Part shown: positions 42,982 through 53,179 of the stretch, one piece after another
How positions within the stretch are numbered: position 1 is the stretch's first letter
How the letters are laid out: every line of letters starts with the position of its first letter
Assembly (NCBI RefSeq): GCF_009617595.1
Contig: NZ_WIXK01000006.1
Span: 1-64,000 of the forward strand
Direction: 5' to 3'
From: Tritonibacter aquimaris
GTDB lineage: Bacteria; Pseudomonadota; Alphaproteobacteria; Rhodobacterales; Rhodobacteraceae
Length of the DNA: 64,000 nt
The notes under the pieces: generated by a model
What the model saw: only the letters and a program-made list of their open reading frames with translations
Told to the model about the DNA's origin: nothing
Database searches by the model: none
Program-made: the position numbers and the translations under genes

Positions 42982-44250
42982 ATGGCAACTCTCTCTGACC
43001 CGCCGAAGCAAAGCTTTCGGCTGTCGATGCTGATTTACGATACCCGCTATCGCTCCATGACCATTCAGGTCGTTGCGCTGATCAGCTTCTTGCTGATGTT
43101 TGGCTGGATCTTCAGCAATACCGCAGAAAACCTGGCGGCTCTGGGTAAAGAACCCAGTTTCAAGTTCCTGGGCGAGACTGCGGGATATGACATCAACCAG
43201 CGTCTGCTGGACTACGATTCACAAAATACCCATTTCCGCGCCGCGATCATTGGCCTGTTGAACACACTTCTGGTGGCGTTCCTGGGCTGTGTCACCGCAA
43301 CGGTGCTGGGTGTTATCATTGGCGTGGCGCGCCTGTCGAAGAACTGGCTTATCGCCAAGCTGACCACGATCTATGTGGAAATCTTCCGCAATGTGCCGGT
43401 GCTTTTGTGGATTGTCTTTATCATGGCAATCCTGATCGAGACCTTACCGGCGCCACGGGCCTTCCGGGGTGAAAACCCAGACGCCACCATGTCGCTGTTT
43501 GATACCGTCGCGGTCACCAACCGGGGTGTTTATATCCCGGAGCCGCTGTTCAACAATTCGCTTGGCAACCTGTCGCTGTTTGGTGAAAGCAGCGCGCGTT
43601 TTGATGTGTCGCTGGATCTGATTGCGTTTCTGTTTGTGCTGGGGGCGTCGCTGTTTGTCTCCACCAAAATCCGCAAATGGGCAGACCAGAAGCAGGAAAA
43701 CACCGGTATTCGCCCCACCATCTGGCATATCCGTGCCGCTGTGGTGATCCTGCCATCGGCCCTGTTGTTGGCAGTTCTGGGGTTTTACCTTGGCTATCCT
43801 GAGCTGAAGGGGTTCAACTTCAAGGGTGGCATTCACATGCGCAACTCCTTGATTGCCCTGTGGCTGGCGCTGTCGCTTTATACTGCGGCCTTTATCGCCG
43901 AAATCGTGCGGGCCGGTATTCTGGCGATCTCCAAAGGCCAGACCGAAGCCGCCGGTGCGCTGGGGATGCGCCCAAATCGTATCATGTCGCTGGTGATCCT
44001 GCCGCAGGCGCTGCGGGTGATCATTCCACCGTTGATTTCGAACTACCTGAACCTGACCAAGAACTCCTCGCTCGCGATTGCGGTGGGGTATATGGATCTG
44101 ACGGGCACATTGATGGGCATCACCTTGAACCAGACCGGCCGTGAGCTGGAGACGGTTCTGCTGGGGATGATCATCTATCTGAGCATCAGCCTTTCGATCT
44201 CATTGGTCATGAACTGGTACAATGAACGTGTCAAACTGGTGGAGCGGTAA
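42982..44250 (+). CDS. bztB: Bzt transporter permease B
   Basis: 422 residues, larger than typical HisMQ permeases because an extra helix pair and a periplasmic segment lie between the early and late membrane helices, as described for Bzt/Aap systems. The EAA loop is near GILAISKGQTEAAGALGM. The ATG at 42982 (ATLSDPPKQSFRL) is favoured by homologue starts; 42961, with AGGG upstream, is the alternative. BztC starts one base after its stop. Confidence 0.92.
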   Translation: MATLSDPPKQSFRLSMLIYDTRYRSMTIQVVALISFLLMFGWIFSNTAENLAALGKEPSFKFLGETAGYDINQRLLDYDSQNTHFRAAIIGLLNTLLVAFLGCVTATVLGVIIGVARLSKNWLIAKLTTIYVEIFRNVPVLLWIVFIMAILIETLPAPRAFRGENPDATMSLFDTVAVTNRGVYIPEPLFNNSLGNLSLFGESSARFDVSLDLIAFLFVLGASLFVSTKIRKWADQKQENTGIRPTIWHIRAAVVILPSALLLAVLGFYLGYPELKGFNFKGGIHMRNSLIALWLALSLYTAAFIAEIVRAGILAISKGQTEAAGALGMRPNRIMSLVILPQALRVIIPPLISNYLNLTKNSSLAIAVGYMDLTGTLMGITLNQTGRELETVLLGMIIYLSISLSISLVMNWYNERVKLVER

Positions 44251-44251
44251 T

Positions 44252-45580
44252 ATGAGCGATGTATCTTTTGTTCGCACTGAAATGCTGCCACAGAAAGCGC
44301 CACCAGCCAGCACCGTAGGTTTGGTGGGCTGGCTGCGCGAAAACCTGTTTTCCAGCATTTCCAATTCAATCCTGTCCGTCGTGTCCGGGGCGTTTATCCT
44401 TTACGTGCTGGTCAACCTGCTGGGCTGGGTGATTTCACCCACCTGGGGGGCGGCCTCTTTGGCGGAATGCCGTACCATCCTGCATGATCTTGGCCGTGAT
44501 GGGCACAATGGCGGCGCCTGTTGGGGCGTGATCCGGGATCGCTGGGAGCAGCTGTTGTTTGGCTTTTATCCCAATGGCAGCATTGAAGGGGTGCCAGATC
44601 TGCGCTGGCGTCCTGTATTGGCCTTTGTGCTTTTTGCTGTGGCGCTGGCTCCGGTGCTGTTTTCGGAACGTATGCCCAAGAAAATGATCTACTTTTCAAT
44701 GGCGTACCCGTTCATCATGCCCTGGCTATTGTGGGGTGGAACCATCTGGGCGCCGCTGTCGGCCGCAGCTGGGTTTATCATCGGCTTTATCGTCTACAAG
44801 GCGCTTGAAGCGCAGTTCGGCGCGCTTGTTGGGCTTGTTGCTTCTGTCTTGGCGGCGGTAATCTGGTGGCTGTTTCTAGCCGCTGGTGTGGCTGGGCAAC
44901 TGGGAGAGATCCTGCCCATTGGCCTGATGGATGTGGAATCGCGTGCCTTTGGCGGCATGATGCTGTCGCTGACCATTGGCGTGGTGGCGATTGCATGTTC
45001 GCTGCCGCTGGGCATCGTGCTGGCGCTGGGGCGTCAGTCGGATCTGTTGATTGTGAAATCGATCTGCGTCGGCTTTATTGAGTTCATCCGCGGCGTGCCG
45101 CTGATCACGCTGCTGTTTGTGGCCTCGACCCTGCTCAATATCTTTATGCCACCGGGCACCGATTTCGACATCATCATGCGGGTGATCATCATGGCAACGC
45201 TGTTCTCTGCGGCCTATATGGCCGAAGTGATCCGCGGCGGGCTCGCAGCCTTGCCCAAGGGCCAATATGAAGGGGCCGACAGTCTTGGCCTGAACTATTG
45301 GCAGGCGCAGCGGCTGATCATCATGCCGCAGGCGCTGAAGATCTCGATCCCGGGCATCGTGTCGACCTTTATCGGCCTGTTCAAAGACACCACGCTGGTG
45401 TCGGTGATCGGCCTGCTCGATCCATTGGGTCTGTCGACTGCTATCCGTGCTGATACCGCCTGGAACGGTCTGGTGTGGGAGCTTTATGGCTTTATCGCGC
45501 TGATGTTCTTTGTCTGCTGTTTCGGCATGTCCCGCTATTCCATGTATCTGGAGAAAAAGCTCCAGACTGGCCATCATTAA
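44252..45580 (+). CDS. bztC: Bzt transporter permease C
   Basis: 442 residues, the second permease, again longer than usual. The EAA region is [29 protein letters not shown] (44241-44244) lies seven bases before the ATG at 44252; the frame from 44222 overlaps bztB and is less likely. It forms the membrane channel with BztB; the ATPase gene follows after 13 bases. Confidence 0.92.
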   Translation: MSDVSFVRTEMLPQKAPPASTVGLVGWLRENLFSSISNSILSVVSGAFILYVLVNLLGWVISPTWGAASLAECRTILHDLGRDGHNGGACWGVIRDRWEQLLFGFYPNGSIEGVPDLRWRPVLAFVLFAVALAPVLFSERMPKKMIYFSMAYPFIMPWLLWGGTIWAPLSAAAGFIIGFIVYKALEAQFGALVGLVASVLAAVIWWLFLAAGVAGQLGEILPIGLMDVESRAFGGMMLSLTIGVVAIACSLPLGIVLALGRQSDLLIVKSICVGFIEFIRGVPLITLLFVASTLLNIFMPPGTDFDIIMRVIIMATLFSAAYMAEVIRGGLAALPKGQYEGADSLGLNYWQAQRLIIMPQALKISIPGIVSTFIGLFKDTTLVSVIGLLDPLGLSTAIRADTAWNGLVWELYGFIALMFFVCCFGMSRYSMYLEKKLQTGHH

Positions 45581-45593
45581 GGAGTTCGCACAG

Positions 45594-46385
45594 ATGTCTG
45601 AACTTATTTCTGACCGCGCAATCGACCGCTCCAAAATGCAGGTGAGCGACCAGGTTGCCATTCAAATCACCAATATGAACAAGTGGTACGGTGCGTTTCA
45701 CGTGCTGCGCGACATCAACCTGACCGTCAACCAAGGCGAGCGGATCGTGATTGCAGGGCCTTCGGGCTCGGGCAAATCAACCATGATCCGCTGTCTGAAT
45801 GCTTTGGAAGAGCATCAGGAAGGCCAGATCATTGTTGACGGGACTGAGCTGACCTCGGATCTGAAAAACATCGACAAGATCCGATCTGAGGTGGGCATGT
45901 GTTTTCAGCACTTCAACCTGTTTCCACATCTGACCATTCTGGAAAACTGCACATTGGCTCCGATCTGGGTGCGTAAAACGCCCAAGAAAGAAGCCGTTGA
46001 GACGGCGATGCATTTCCTTGAGAAGGTGAAGATCCCGGATCAGGCCCATAAATATCCGGGCCAGCTTTCGGGCGGGCAGCAGCAGCGTGTGGCAATTGCG
46101 CGTTCGCTGTGTATGAAACCCCGCATCATGCTGTTTGACGAGCCCACATCGGCGCTGGACCCTGAGATGATCAAAGAGGTTCTGGACACGATGATCGAGC
46201 TCGCTGAGGAGGGGATGACCATGCTTTGTGTGACCCATGAGATGGGGTTTGCGCGGCAGGTGGCGAACCGGGTGATCTTTATGGCGGATGGCCAGATCGT
46301 GGAACAGAACGAGCCGGAAGAGTTCTTTAACAATCCAAAGAGCGAGCGCACCCAGCAGTTCCTGAGCCAGATCCTGGGTCACTGA
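45594..46385 (+). CDS. bztD: Bzt transporter ATP-binding protein
   Basis: 263 residues: Walker [11 protein letters not shown], signature [15 protein letters not shown], Walker [14 protein letters not shown] and the switch histidine in VTHEMGF. Family of polar amino-acid ABC ATPases (GlnQ/BztD). The ATG at 45594 has GGAG nine bases upstream. It completes bztABCD, followed by a terminator. Confidence 0.95.
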   Translation: MSELISDRAIDRSKMQVSDQVAIQITNMNKWYGAFHVLRDINLTVNQGERIVIAGPSGSGKSTMIRCLNALEEHQEGQIIVDGTELTSDLKNIDKIRSEVGMCFQHFNLFPHLTILENCTLAPIWVRKTPKKEAVETAMHFLEKVKIPDQAHKYPGQLSGGQQQRVAIARSLCMKPRIMLFDEPTSALDPEMIKEVLDTMIELAEEGMTMLCVTHEMGFARQVANRVIFMADGQIVEQNEPEEFFNNPKSERTQQFLSQILGH

Positions 46386-46406
46386 TTTGACCTGTTATTC
46401 AGTGGG

Positions 46407-46431
46407 AAGGCCGGGCATTTGCCCGGCCTTT
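46407..46431 (+). terminator. Intrinsic terminator after bztD
   Basis: Ten-base-pair stem AAGGCCGGGC/GCCCGGCCTT with loop ATTT and a T-containing tail. Confidence 0.85.
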
Positions 46432-46446
46432 CTGGTTTTATGAGCT

Positions 46447-46516
46447 GGGGCTTTGCCCGAGTGCTGGTATTGGGGGCTCTGCCCAAGTTTTAGTATTGAT
46501 GGGGGCTCTGCCCCCA
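46447..46516. repeat. Three imperfect tandem GGGGCTCTGCCC units
   Basis: Units at about 46447, 46473 and 46502 each carry GGGGCTYTGCCC and the first two are followed by a GTATTG motif, with a period of 26-29 bases. The third (GGGGGCTCTGCCCCC) forms a hairpin. They lie in the 322-base gap between bztD and a minus-strand phosphatase gene. Confidence 0.6.
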
Positions 46517-46522
46517 AGCCCC

Positions 46523-46546
46523 CGGAGTATTTTTAAAAAGGTGAAA
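46523..46546. repeat. Intergenic 24-bp repeat, copy 2
   Basis: CGGAGTATTTTTAAAAAGGTGAAA in two parts, near-identical to 38711-38734, directly after the GGGGGCTCTGCCCCC hairpin. A diverged third relative (GAGTATTTGAGAAAAG) lies at 49708-49723, inside the spacer after the SDR gene. Confidence 0.6.
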
Positions 46547-46707
46547 CAGTATGGTGCAGCTGCAGTTAGGAGGCGGTGCCAGATGCGCTGATGATTGCGG
46601 CGCGGCGCCAGTGTGTGGTTGGCCAGAATGCGCCATCATTCGTGGCGCCGCCTGCGGGGGCCAAAACGCGAGAGTGTTGATGGGAGGCAGCAGGGGGCGA
46701 AGACCTG

Positions 46708-47205
46708 TCAGGCTCCGATCAGTTCCCGAGGCACTGCAAAATCCAATGCGCGGCCACTGCCCCAGGTCAGATCTGCCCAGCTTTCCAGAGGAAACTCAGC
46801 AATCAGCGTTGCACCGGTTGGATAATCTTCAAACCGGGAATGGGCCGGGGCGTGGTTGAGGATGGCATGGGCAAAAGCGGCAATGCCCGGATTATGGCCA
46901 AGCAGCATGATGTTTTTATGTTCTGCTTCGCGCAGCACCTGAAACATCACGTCTGAATTGGCGTGATAGAGCCGTTCAATAAAGATCGCGGGCGCGTCGA
47001 GTTCCATCAGATCATAGGTTTCACGGGTGCGCTGCGAGGAAGAGGAAATCACCTGATGCGGCATGTAATCATGATCGCGCAGCCATGCGCCTATTGCGAT
47101 CGCTGAGCGGGTGCCGCGTTTGTTCAAAGGCCTGGCATGGTCGCTTGGGGCGCTGGTGTCCCAGGCAGATTTGGCATGTCGGGTCAGGATCAAAGTGCAG
47201 GTCAT
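46708..47205 (-). CDS. SixA-like histidine phosphatase-family protein
   Basis: 165 residues with LILTRHAKSAW at the N-terminus, the RHG motif whose His is phosphorylated in the reaction, and a second His in LLGHNPGIAAF, like SixA-type phosphatases. The substrate is unknown; SixA acts on phospho-His proteins. The start at 47205 is chosen because the fold begins there; the frame from 47349 adds an unlikely basic stretch. Its ATG overlaps the stop of the ferredoxin-like gene by four bases. Confidence 0.85.
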   Translation of the reverse strand: MTCTLILTRHAKSAWDTSAPSDHARPLNKRGTRSAIAIGAWLRDHDYMPHQVISSSSQRTRETYDLMELDAPAIFIERLYHANSDVMFQVLREAEHKNIMLLGHNPGIAAFAHAILNHAPAHSRFEDYPTGATLIAEFPLESWADLTWGSGRALDFAVPRELIGA

Positions 47206-47873
47206 CTTGAATGAAAATACCTCATGTGGTGGGCAGATTGAGCAGGGGAGCGCCCGGCGCCTTCTGACAGCGGGCAGGCGCGGCGGGCGATGCAACCTTG
47301 CGACAGGCAGGTGCTGGATCCGGAGATTGTGTCCAGATGGTTGTGGCAAGCTGCCACTTCATAGGGGCCTTCGTCAACCATTGCTTGAACTGGGCAGGTA
47401 TTAATGCAGCCTTGAGTGGTGCAATCCAAACAAGGAGAATGTGCCAGCCTGGGTGCTGGTATGTGAAACTCTGCATCAAAATGGAGGGCCCCGCGGTAGG
47501 AAATCAACAGTCCTACCTGATCATGCACCAGAAATTGCGACGGGGATGTGAAAGCACGCCCCGAGGCAAGCGCCCAATTGACAAAAGGCGCATAGGGCGG
47601 ACCATCAAAGGGGTAATAGCTCTGCGTGGCGCCAAGATCTGCGGCCAGCTGGGTGATGACACGGCGCGACCAGCGATCAACCGGGTCGGCGCGGCCGTCA
47701 CGGTATTCCGGGCTTTGGCAAAATTGCGGCCAGAAGTTGGTGTTGCAGCCCAATAAGATCAGCGTACCGTGATCAAGCTGTTCGATGCCCGCGCCCGGAT
47801 GCAACGCACCATAGATCATCAGCCCCAGCGACTGGGCCGCGGTTTCGATCTGTGCGTATTGGGTCAAAGGCAT
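47202..47873 (-). CDS. 4Fe-4S ferredoxin-like protein (QueG-related)
   Basis: 223 residues. The C-terminal third has eight-Cys-type spacing: SPCLDCTTQGCINTCPVQA and CLSQGCIARRACPL, allowing two 4Fe-4S clusters. The N-terminal part resembles epoxyqueuosine-reductase relatives but is shorter and lacks an obvious cobalamin site. It is best called a ferredoxin-domain protein of unknown partner. It overlaps the histidine phosphatase by four bases, so the two are coupled. Confidence 0.72.
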   Translation of the reverse strand: MPLTQYAQIETAAQSLGLMIYGALHPGAGIEQLDHGTLILLGCNTNFWPQFCQSPEYRDGRADPVDRWSRRVITQLAADLGATQSYYPFDGPPYAPFVNWALASGRAFTSPSQFLVHDQVGLLISYRGALHFDAEFHIPAPRLAHSPCLDCTTQGCINTCPVQAMVDEGPYEVAACHNHLDTISGSSTCLSQGCIARRACPLSEGAGRSPAQSAHHMRYFHSR

Positions 47874-47956
47874 ATGCTATCCTGCATCTTGGGCGACAGG
47901 ATAGCATCTTGGCGCGCGCTAACAAAATCAAATGCGCGACTGTGGTGTTGGCGCGG

Positions 47957-48817
47957 TTACGCGCGGATCATCGAGCCTGCACCGTGGTCGGTGAACAGCT
48001 CAAGCAAGACCGCGTTCTGGACCCGGCCATCAACAATGGTGCAGGCACGTACGCCACCGCGCACCGCTTCGAGTGCGGTTTCGGTTTTGGGGATCATGCC
48101 GCCTGCGATAATGCCATCCTGGGTCATGGCTTCGACATCAGAGGCTTTGAGCTCGGTCATCACATCCCCAGCGGCGTTTTTCACCCCGGCCACATCGGTG
48201 AGCAGCAGCAGGCGATCCGCTTCCAGGCTCTGGGCGATGGCACCTGCGGCGGTGTCCCCGTTGATATTGAGCGTCTCGCCGTTCTGGCCCACACCAATGG
48301 GGGCAATCACCGGGATCATGTCTTTTTCAAACAGATCGCGCAGCACGGTGGGATCCATCTGGGCCGGATGCCCCACAAAGCCCAGTGCCGGGTTTGGCAC
48401 ATCACAGGTGATGAGATTGGCGTCTTTGCCCGAAAGCCCCACGGCGCGGCCACCCTGACGGTTGAGCGCATGAACAATGCGTTTGTTCACCACACCAGAG
48501 AGCACCATTTCCACCACGTTCATAGTGGCTGCGTCTGTCACCCGTTTGCCGTTGACAAAGTTGCTCTTGATTTCGAGCTTTTCGAGCATGGCGTTGATCA
48601 TCGGACCCCCACCGTGGACGATCACCGGGTTCACGCCAACTTGTCGGAGCAGAACGATATCGCGGGCAAAGCTTTCCATTGCCTCATCGCTGCCCATGGC
48701 GTGACCGCCCAGTTTGACAACAACAATGGCATCATCATAGCGCTGCAGATACGGCAGGGCGCTTGACAGTGTTTCCGCGGTAGCAATCCAATCCCGGTTC
48801 ATATCCTGTTTCTTCAT
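47957..48817 (-). CDS. argB: Acetylglutamate kinase
   Basis: 286 residues with [18 protein letters not shown] and the AAK kinase fold; [18 protein letters not shown] and LINGDTAAG-type segments ([16 protein letters not shown]) bind acetylglutamate and ATP. It is the second step of arginine biosynthesis. The ATG at 48817 is chosen; a second ATG at 48802 is possible. It lies on the same strand as engB-yidC, separated by a plus-strand SDR gene; in many alphaproteobacteria argB directly follows engB. Confidence 0.95.
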   Translation of the reverse strand: MKKQDMNRDWIATAETLSSALPYLQRYDDAIVVVKLGGHAMGSDEAMESFARDIVLLRQVGVNPVIVHGGGPMINAMLEKLEIKSNFVNGKRVTDAATMNVVEMVLSGVVNKRIVHALNRQGGRAVGLSGKDANLITCDVPNPALGFVGHPAQMDPTVLRDLFEKDMIPVIAPIGVGQNGETLNINGDTAAGAIAQSLEADRLLLLTDVAGVKNAAGDVMTELKASDVEAMTQDGIIAGGMIPKTETALEAVRGGVRACTIVDGRVQNAVLLELFTDHGAGSMIRA

Positions 48818-48948
48818 CGCTCTATCATCCCTTTGGCGGATGGGTTTACGGGCAATTCAGCCCGCTGCCAAGGCCTGTGTACGTTATTCCATTGCGGCGG
48901 GCGGTGCATTCGCTAGATTCGCTGGAGAATCCATACAGGAGAGAGCAG

Positions 48949-49677
48949 ATGCGGAAGAAAACGCTTTTGCTGACCGGAGCTAGCCGTGGAATCGGCCATG
49001 CCACCGTGCGCAGATTTCACAATGAAGGGTGGCGGGTGCTGACCTGTTCCCGCAATGCTTTGCCTGCGGAATGCCCCTGGGGGGCAGATGGCGCAGATCA
49101 TGTTGAGCTGGACCTGTCAGACCCGGCTGATACCATCAATGCGCTGGGGATCATTCAGGAAAAACTGGGTGGTCATCTGGATGCGCTGGTGAACAATGCG
49201 GGTATTTCCCCCAAAGGTGAGGGCGGCGCGCGGCTGAGCACGCTGAACACCGATCTGGCGGATTGGGGGCGGGTGTTCCATGTGAACTTCTTTGCGCCTG
49301 TGGTGCTGGCGCGTGGCCTGAAAGATGAGCTGGCGGCGGCCAAAGGATCAGTGGTGAATGTGACCTCGATTGCGGGCAGCCGGGTGCATCCATTTGCAGG
49401 GGCGGCCTATGCCACATCCAAAGCGGCGCTGGCGGCGCTGACGCGGGAGATGGCCCATGATTTTGGCCCAATGGGCGTGCGCGTCAATGCAATTGCACCG
49501 GGAGAGGTCGAGACCGCTATCCTGAGCCCCGGAACCGATAAAATTGTCGAAAAACTGCCAATGCAGCGACTGGGGCAACCCTCGGAAGTGGCGGATGCAA
49601 TCTATTTCCTGTGTTCACAGGAGAGTTCTTATATCTCTGGTGCAGAGATCGAAGTGAACGGGGCGCAGCACGTGTAA
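48949..49677 (+). CDS. Short-chain dehydrogenase/reductase
   Basis: 242 residues. The Rossmann motif TGASRGIG, NNAG, and the catalytic YxxxK (AYATSKAA) with an upstream Ser (VTSIAGS) give a classical SDR. The FabG-like end (SYISGAEIEVNGAQHV) is typical; substrate unknown. AGGAGAGAGC precedes the ATG. It is inserted on the opposite strand between argB and engB. Confidence 0.87.
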   Translation: MRKKTLLLTGASRGIGHATVRRFHNEGWRVLTCSRNALPAECPWGADGADHVELDLSDPADTINALGIIQEKLGGHLDALVNNAGISPKGEGGARLSTLNTDLADWGRVFHVNFFAPVVLARGLKDELAAAKGSVVNVTSIAGSRVHPFAGAAYATSKAALAALTREMAHDFGPMGVRVNAIAPGEVETAILSPGTDKIVEKLPMQRLGQPSEVADAIYFLCSQESSYISGAEIEVNGAQHV

Positions 49678-49722
49678 GCCAGCTTATGTGGCTGGCTGCG
49701 GGATTTGAGTATTTGAGAAAAG

Positions 49723-49757
49723 AGCCTGGCGGTGAGAGCGATACTCCGCCAGGCTTT
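49723..49757. terminator. Terminator after the SDR gene
   Basis: Perfect 10-bp stem AGCCTGGCGG (49723-49732)/CCGCCAGGCT (49746-49755) followed by T residues. It lies 45 bases after the SDR stop and can also act on engB transcripts from the other side. Confidence 0.75.
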
Positions 49758-49790
49758 ATCATTTTATTTGGGCCGAGATGGGCGCAAGTT

Positions 49791-50441
49791 TTAGGGGAGA
49801 TTGGCGATAATGGCCCGCAATGTCGAGATACCGTCGCCTTTTTCCGATGAGGTCAGCACGATTTCCGGATAGGCAGCGGGGTGTTTGGCCAGCGCGCCTT
49901 TGACCTGTTCGATCACCTGTTCGCGGTCCTTGGCTTTGACCTTATCGGCCTTGGTCATCACGCATTGGAAGGTCACGGCGGAGGTGTCGAGCAGCTTCAT
50001 GATCTCTTCGTCGACCTTTTTCACACCGTGGCGGCTGTCAATCAGCACAAAGGCACGGCGCAGGTTCTGACGACCGGAGAGGTATCTTTTCAGAAGCTTC
50101 TGCCATTTTTCAACCACATCCAGCGGCGCATTGGCAAAGCCATAGCCCGGAAGGTCGACCAGATAATGTTCGGGCCCCTGCATGAAGAAGTTGATCTCCT
50201 GGGTGCGGCCTGGCGTGTTGGAGGCGCGTGCAAGCCCTTTGGTGCCGGTGAGCGCGTTGATCAGGGAGGATTTCCCCACATTAGAACGCCCGGCAAAGCA
50301 GACCTCAGTGCGGTCGGCTTCGGGCAGGCCATTCATGGCCACCACACCTTTGAGGAACTCGGATTCGCCCGCAAAGAGTTTGCGACCTTTTTCGAGAGAG
50401 AGATCATCTGGCGCTTCGGCCAGGCTAAACTGCATTTGCAT
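49791..50441 (-). CDS. engB: Ribosome biogenesis GTPase YsxC/EngB
   Basis: 216 residues. G1 is AGRSNVGKSS, G2 lies near TPGRTQEI, G3 is DLPGYGFA and G4 is TKADK. YsxC/YihA acts in 50S assembly and is often essential. The ATG at 50441 shares one base with the MOSC stop (TGATG); the GTG three bases earlier is a less likely start. Confidence 0.95.
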   Translation of the reverse strand: MQMQFSLAEAPDDLSLEKGRKLFAGESEFLKGVVAMNGLPEADRTEVCFAGRSNVGKSSLINALTGTKGLARASNTPGRTQEINFFMQGPEHYLVDLPGYGFANAPLDVVEKWQKLLKRYLSGRQNLRRAFVLIDSRHGVKKVDEEIMKLLDTSAVTFQCVMTKADKVKAKDREQVIEQVKGALAKHPAAYPEIVLTSSEKGDGISTLRAIIANLP

Positions 50442-51187
50442 CACAGCACCTTTACGGTATCGCCCAGGCGAATGTGGCCTGCGCGGATGACTTCTGCACC
50501 AACGGAAAAATCGCGATGGCCAAAGGCATCTTTGAGAGTTTTGAGGGTTTCAGCGTCGCGCACACCGGTGTCCGGGTTGGCCGCCGTTGCCTGACAGCGT
50601 TCCATCCGTTCGCGCACGGCAAAGATGGCCTCGCCGATTTGAACTTCGCGGCCAAGCCAGTCTTCTTCGGCCCAGGCGTCATCCAGATCAAACCAGATAT
50701 TGCTGCGCCAGCGGTGGCGTGACAGCGGCGTGCCAATGGCCGTTTCGACTGCGCGGTGCGAGGCGAGATTGGCCAGGGTCACCGACGGGTAGGGCGTATC
50801 GGTCATGGCGCGGCTTTCGGCGCGTACCATCCGCGCAGGTTCGGCTCGGCCTTCGGGCATCAGTGGCATCACCCAGTTGAGAAAGGCAGCATCATTGCCA
50901 TCGGGATCAAACGTGATGTCACCGGCGCTGGGGTGGCTCAAGGTGATCAGACCGCTGGCATCATCATAGCGTGATGAAATTGCCATCAGCTGTGGCGCGC
51001 TGGCAGCGCGGGTGAAATTGCTGCAGCGTGCCCATTCCGTGCCATCGGCATCAGAACGTTCATGGGCAACCGCCCAAAGACGATCGCCGGGCAATGCTTG
51101 CCCGGCGGTCATCTCTACCTGCTCCAGCATCTCACGACCATGTGCTTTGATCGTGTGACGCCAGATCTCTGTAACGGTATGGCTCAT
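50441..51187 (-). CDS. MOSC-domain protein
   Basis: 248 residues with the N-terminal beta-barrel (VTEIWRHTIKAHGREMLEQV) and MOSC domain, including the conserved Cys in RCQATAANPDTG. MOSC domains carry sulfur or molybdenum cofactors; the substrate of stand-alone members is unknown. It overlaps yidC by four bases and engB by one, the fixed yidC-MOSC-engB order of alphaproteobacteria. Confidence 0.88.
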   Translation of the reverse strand: MSHTVTEIWRHTIKAHGREMLEQVEMTAGQALPGDRLWAVAHERSDADGTEWARCSNFTRAASAPQLMAISSRYDDASGLITLSHPSAGDITFDPDGNDAAFLNWVMPLMPEGRAEPARMVRAESRAMTDTPYPSVTLANLASHRAVETAIGTPLSRHRWRSNIWFDLDDAWAEEDWLGREVQIGEAIFAVRERMERCQATAANPDTGVRDAETLKTLKDAFGHRDFSVGAEVIRAGHIRLGDTVKVL

Positions 51188-53001
51188 TCGTTCTCCGATT
51201 TCGCCTTGCGTTTGAAGCTCTTCTTGATGTTGCCAAACACATCCGGCTTATAGCCGTGGCTGCGCATGATCACATACTGCTGGCAGAAGGTGATGGTGTT
51301 GTTCGCGATCCAGTAAACCACGAGACCCGACGCAAAGCCACCCAGCATGAACATGAAGACCCAAGGCATCCAGGCAAAAATCATCTGCTGGGTTGGATCT
51401 GTGGGTGCCGGGTTCAGTTTCTGCTGCAGCCACATTGAAACACCCAGCAGGATCGGCAGTACACCAATAAAGATCAGCGCAAGGATGCTTTCGGGGTTTG
51501 GAGCGGCCCAGGGGAAGGTGCCGAACAGGTTGAAGATCGAGGTTGGGTCAGGTGCCGAGAGATCCTGGAACGGACCAAAGAAGGGCGCGTGACGCAATTC
51601 AAGCGTTACAAAGATCACCTTGTAGAGCGAGAAGAAGATCGGGATCTGGATAAGGATCGGCAGACAGCCCGCGGCGGGGTTCACCTTTTCCTTCTTGTAG
51701 AGCTCCATCATCGCCTGCTGCATCTTGGCACGGTCGTCTCCGGCGCGCTCTTTCAGCTCTTCGACTTTGGGCTGCAGCTCTTTCATCTTCGCCATGGACG
51801 AATAGGATTTATACGCCAGCGGCAGCACCAGGATCTTGATCAAGATGGTGAGGCCGATGATCGACACACCCATGTTGCCAATGATCTGGTTGAGCCAGTG
51901 CAGAACCGCAAAGATCGGCTTGGTCAGGAAGGCAAACCAACCCCAGTCGATGCTGTCGAGGAAGCCTTCGATGCCACCTTTTTCATAGGCACGGATGGTG
52001 GCCCATTCTTTGGCACCGGCAAACAGCTGGGTCGAGGTGGCAGCGGTTTCACCCGCAGCAACGGTCAGCGTCGGCATCACCACATCGGCCTGATAGATGT
52101 CGCGGCGCGCATCATATTTGGCGATGGAGCGGAACGGCTGGCCGTTTTCGGGGATCAGCGTTGCCATCCAGTAGTGGTCGGTAAAGCCAATCCAGCCATA
52201 GTCTTCGACTGCAACGGTTTCGGAGTTGGAGCCATCGCGCGGATCAACGTCGAAATCCTGGATGTTGTCGTATTTGACTTCGGCCAGTTCACCGTCGGCT
52301 TCGCGGATCAGGCCCTCGTGCAGCACGAAGAAGTTTTTCAGATCTTCGGGTTCACCGTGGCGGGCCAGCGTGCCGTAAGGCGCGAGCGCAACAGAGGCGT
52401 CGCTGTTGTTGGTCACGCTTTGGTCGACCTTGAACATATAGTCCTGATCCACCGAGATGGTGCGATTAAAGATCAGGCCTTTGCCGTTGTCCCAGCTCAG
52501 CGTAACCGGGCTGTCGGGGCTCAGCGTGGCGTCCTGAGGCGCGGACCAGAGCGTATTGGCGCTTGGCACGTCTTCGATCCCAAGACCGGCACCCGGTGCC
52601 CAGCCATAGAGCGCATAATAAGCATTGGTGCCACCAACAGGTGACAAGAAGCTTACGATGTCCGAGGTGGGATCATTGGTGACGTTGTAGTCTTTGAACG
52701 ACAGATCATCGATGCGACCGCCTTTCAGCGAGATCGAGCCTTCGAGCCGGGGCGTGTCGATGGTGAGACGCGGCGCGTCCTCATCTGAACTGGTTGCCGC
52801 GGTGGCAAGCGTGCTGGCCTCGGCAGGGGCAACTGCAGCAGCCGGAGCTGTGACGGATGCGCCTGCAGGCGGTGTCAGCTCTGCCTGGTTCAGTTCAGAG
52901 ACCGCTTCGGGCTCTTCTGGTGGAAAAATAGCGTACCATCCAAGCAGCACAGCGCCGCTCAACACAGTTGCGAGAATTAGGTTCTTATTCTGATCGTCCA
53001 T
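51184..53001 (-). CDS. yidC: Membrane protein insertase YidC
   Basis: 605 residues. An N-terminal helix (NLILATVLSGAVLLGWYAIF) leads to a long periplasmic beta domain (about 60-340), then the conserved insertase core of five helices from about 370 (MGVSIIGLTILIKILVLPL) with the hydrophilic groove and a basic C-terminal tail. It inserts membrane proteins with or without SecYEG. The ATG at 53001 (MDDQNKN) is preferred to 53019. Confidence 0.96.
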   Translation of the reverse strand: MDDQNKNLILATVLSGAVLLGWYAIFPPEEPEAVSELNQAELTPPAGASVTAPAAAVAPAEASTLATAATSSDEDAPRLTIDTPRLEGSISLKGGRIDDLSFKDYNVTNDPTSDIVSFLSPVGGTNAYYALYGWAPGAGLGIEDVPSANTLWSAPQDATLSPDSPVTLSWDNGKGLIFNRTISVDQDYMFKVDQSVTNNSDASVALAPYGTLARHGEPEDLKNFFVLHEGLIREADGELAEVKYDNIQDFDVDPRDGSNSETVAVEDYGWIGFTDHYWMATLIPENGQPFRSIAKYDARRDIYQADVVMPTLTVAAGETAATSTQLFAGAKEWATIRAYEKGGIEGFLDSIDWGWFAFLTKPIFAVLHWLNQIIGNMGVSIIGLTILIKILVLPLAYKSYSSMAKMKELQPKVEELKERAGDDRAKMQQAMMELYKKEKVNPAAGCLPILIQIPIFFSLYKVIFVTLELRHAPFFGPFQDLSAPDPTSIFNLFGTFPWAAPNPESILALIFIGVLPILLGVSMWLQQKLNPAPTDPTQQMIFAWMPWVFMFMLGGFASGLVVYWIANNTITFCQQYVIMRSHGYKPDVFGNIKKSFKRKAKSENE

Positions 53002-53179
53002 CTGGGACTGCCACCTCATGCATGCGAATGACAGGGTGGTTCAACAGACATGGCTTGCAAAGGTCAAGCAGAAACCGATCTAAACGGGCTTTATCTCCCC
53101 GGAACGCGGCTGGATGCGGGTGATCCGGTCAAAACCAAGCGGGCCTGCAGCAGCTGCAAGCCCGTAGATTCGCCAGTGA

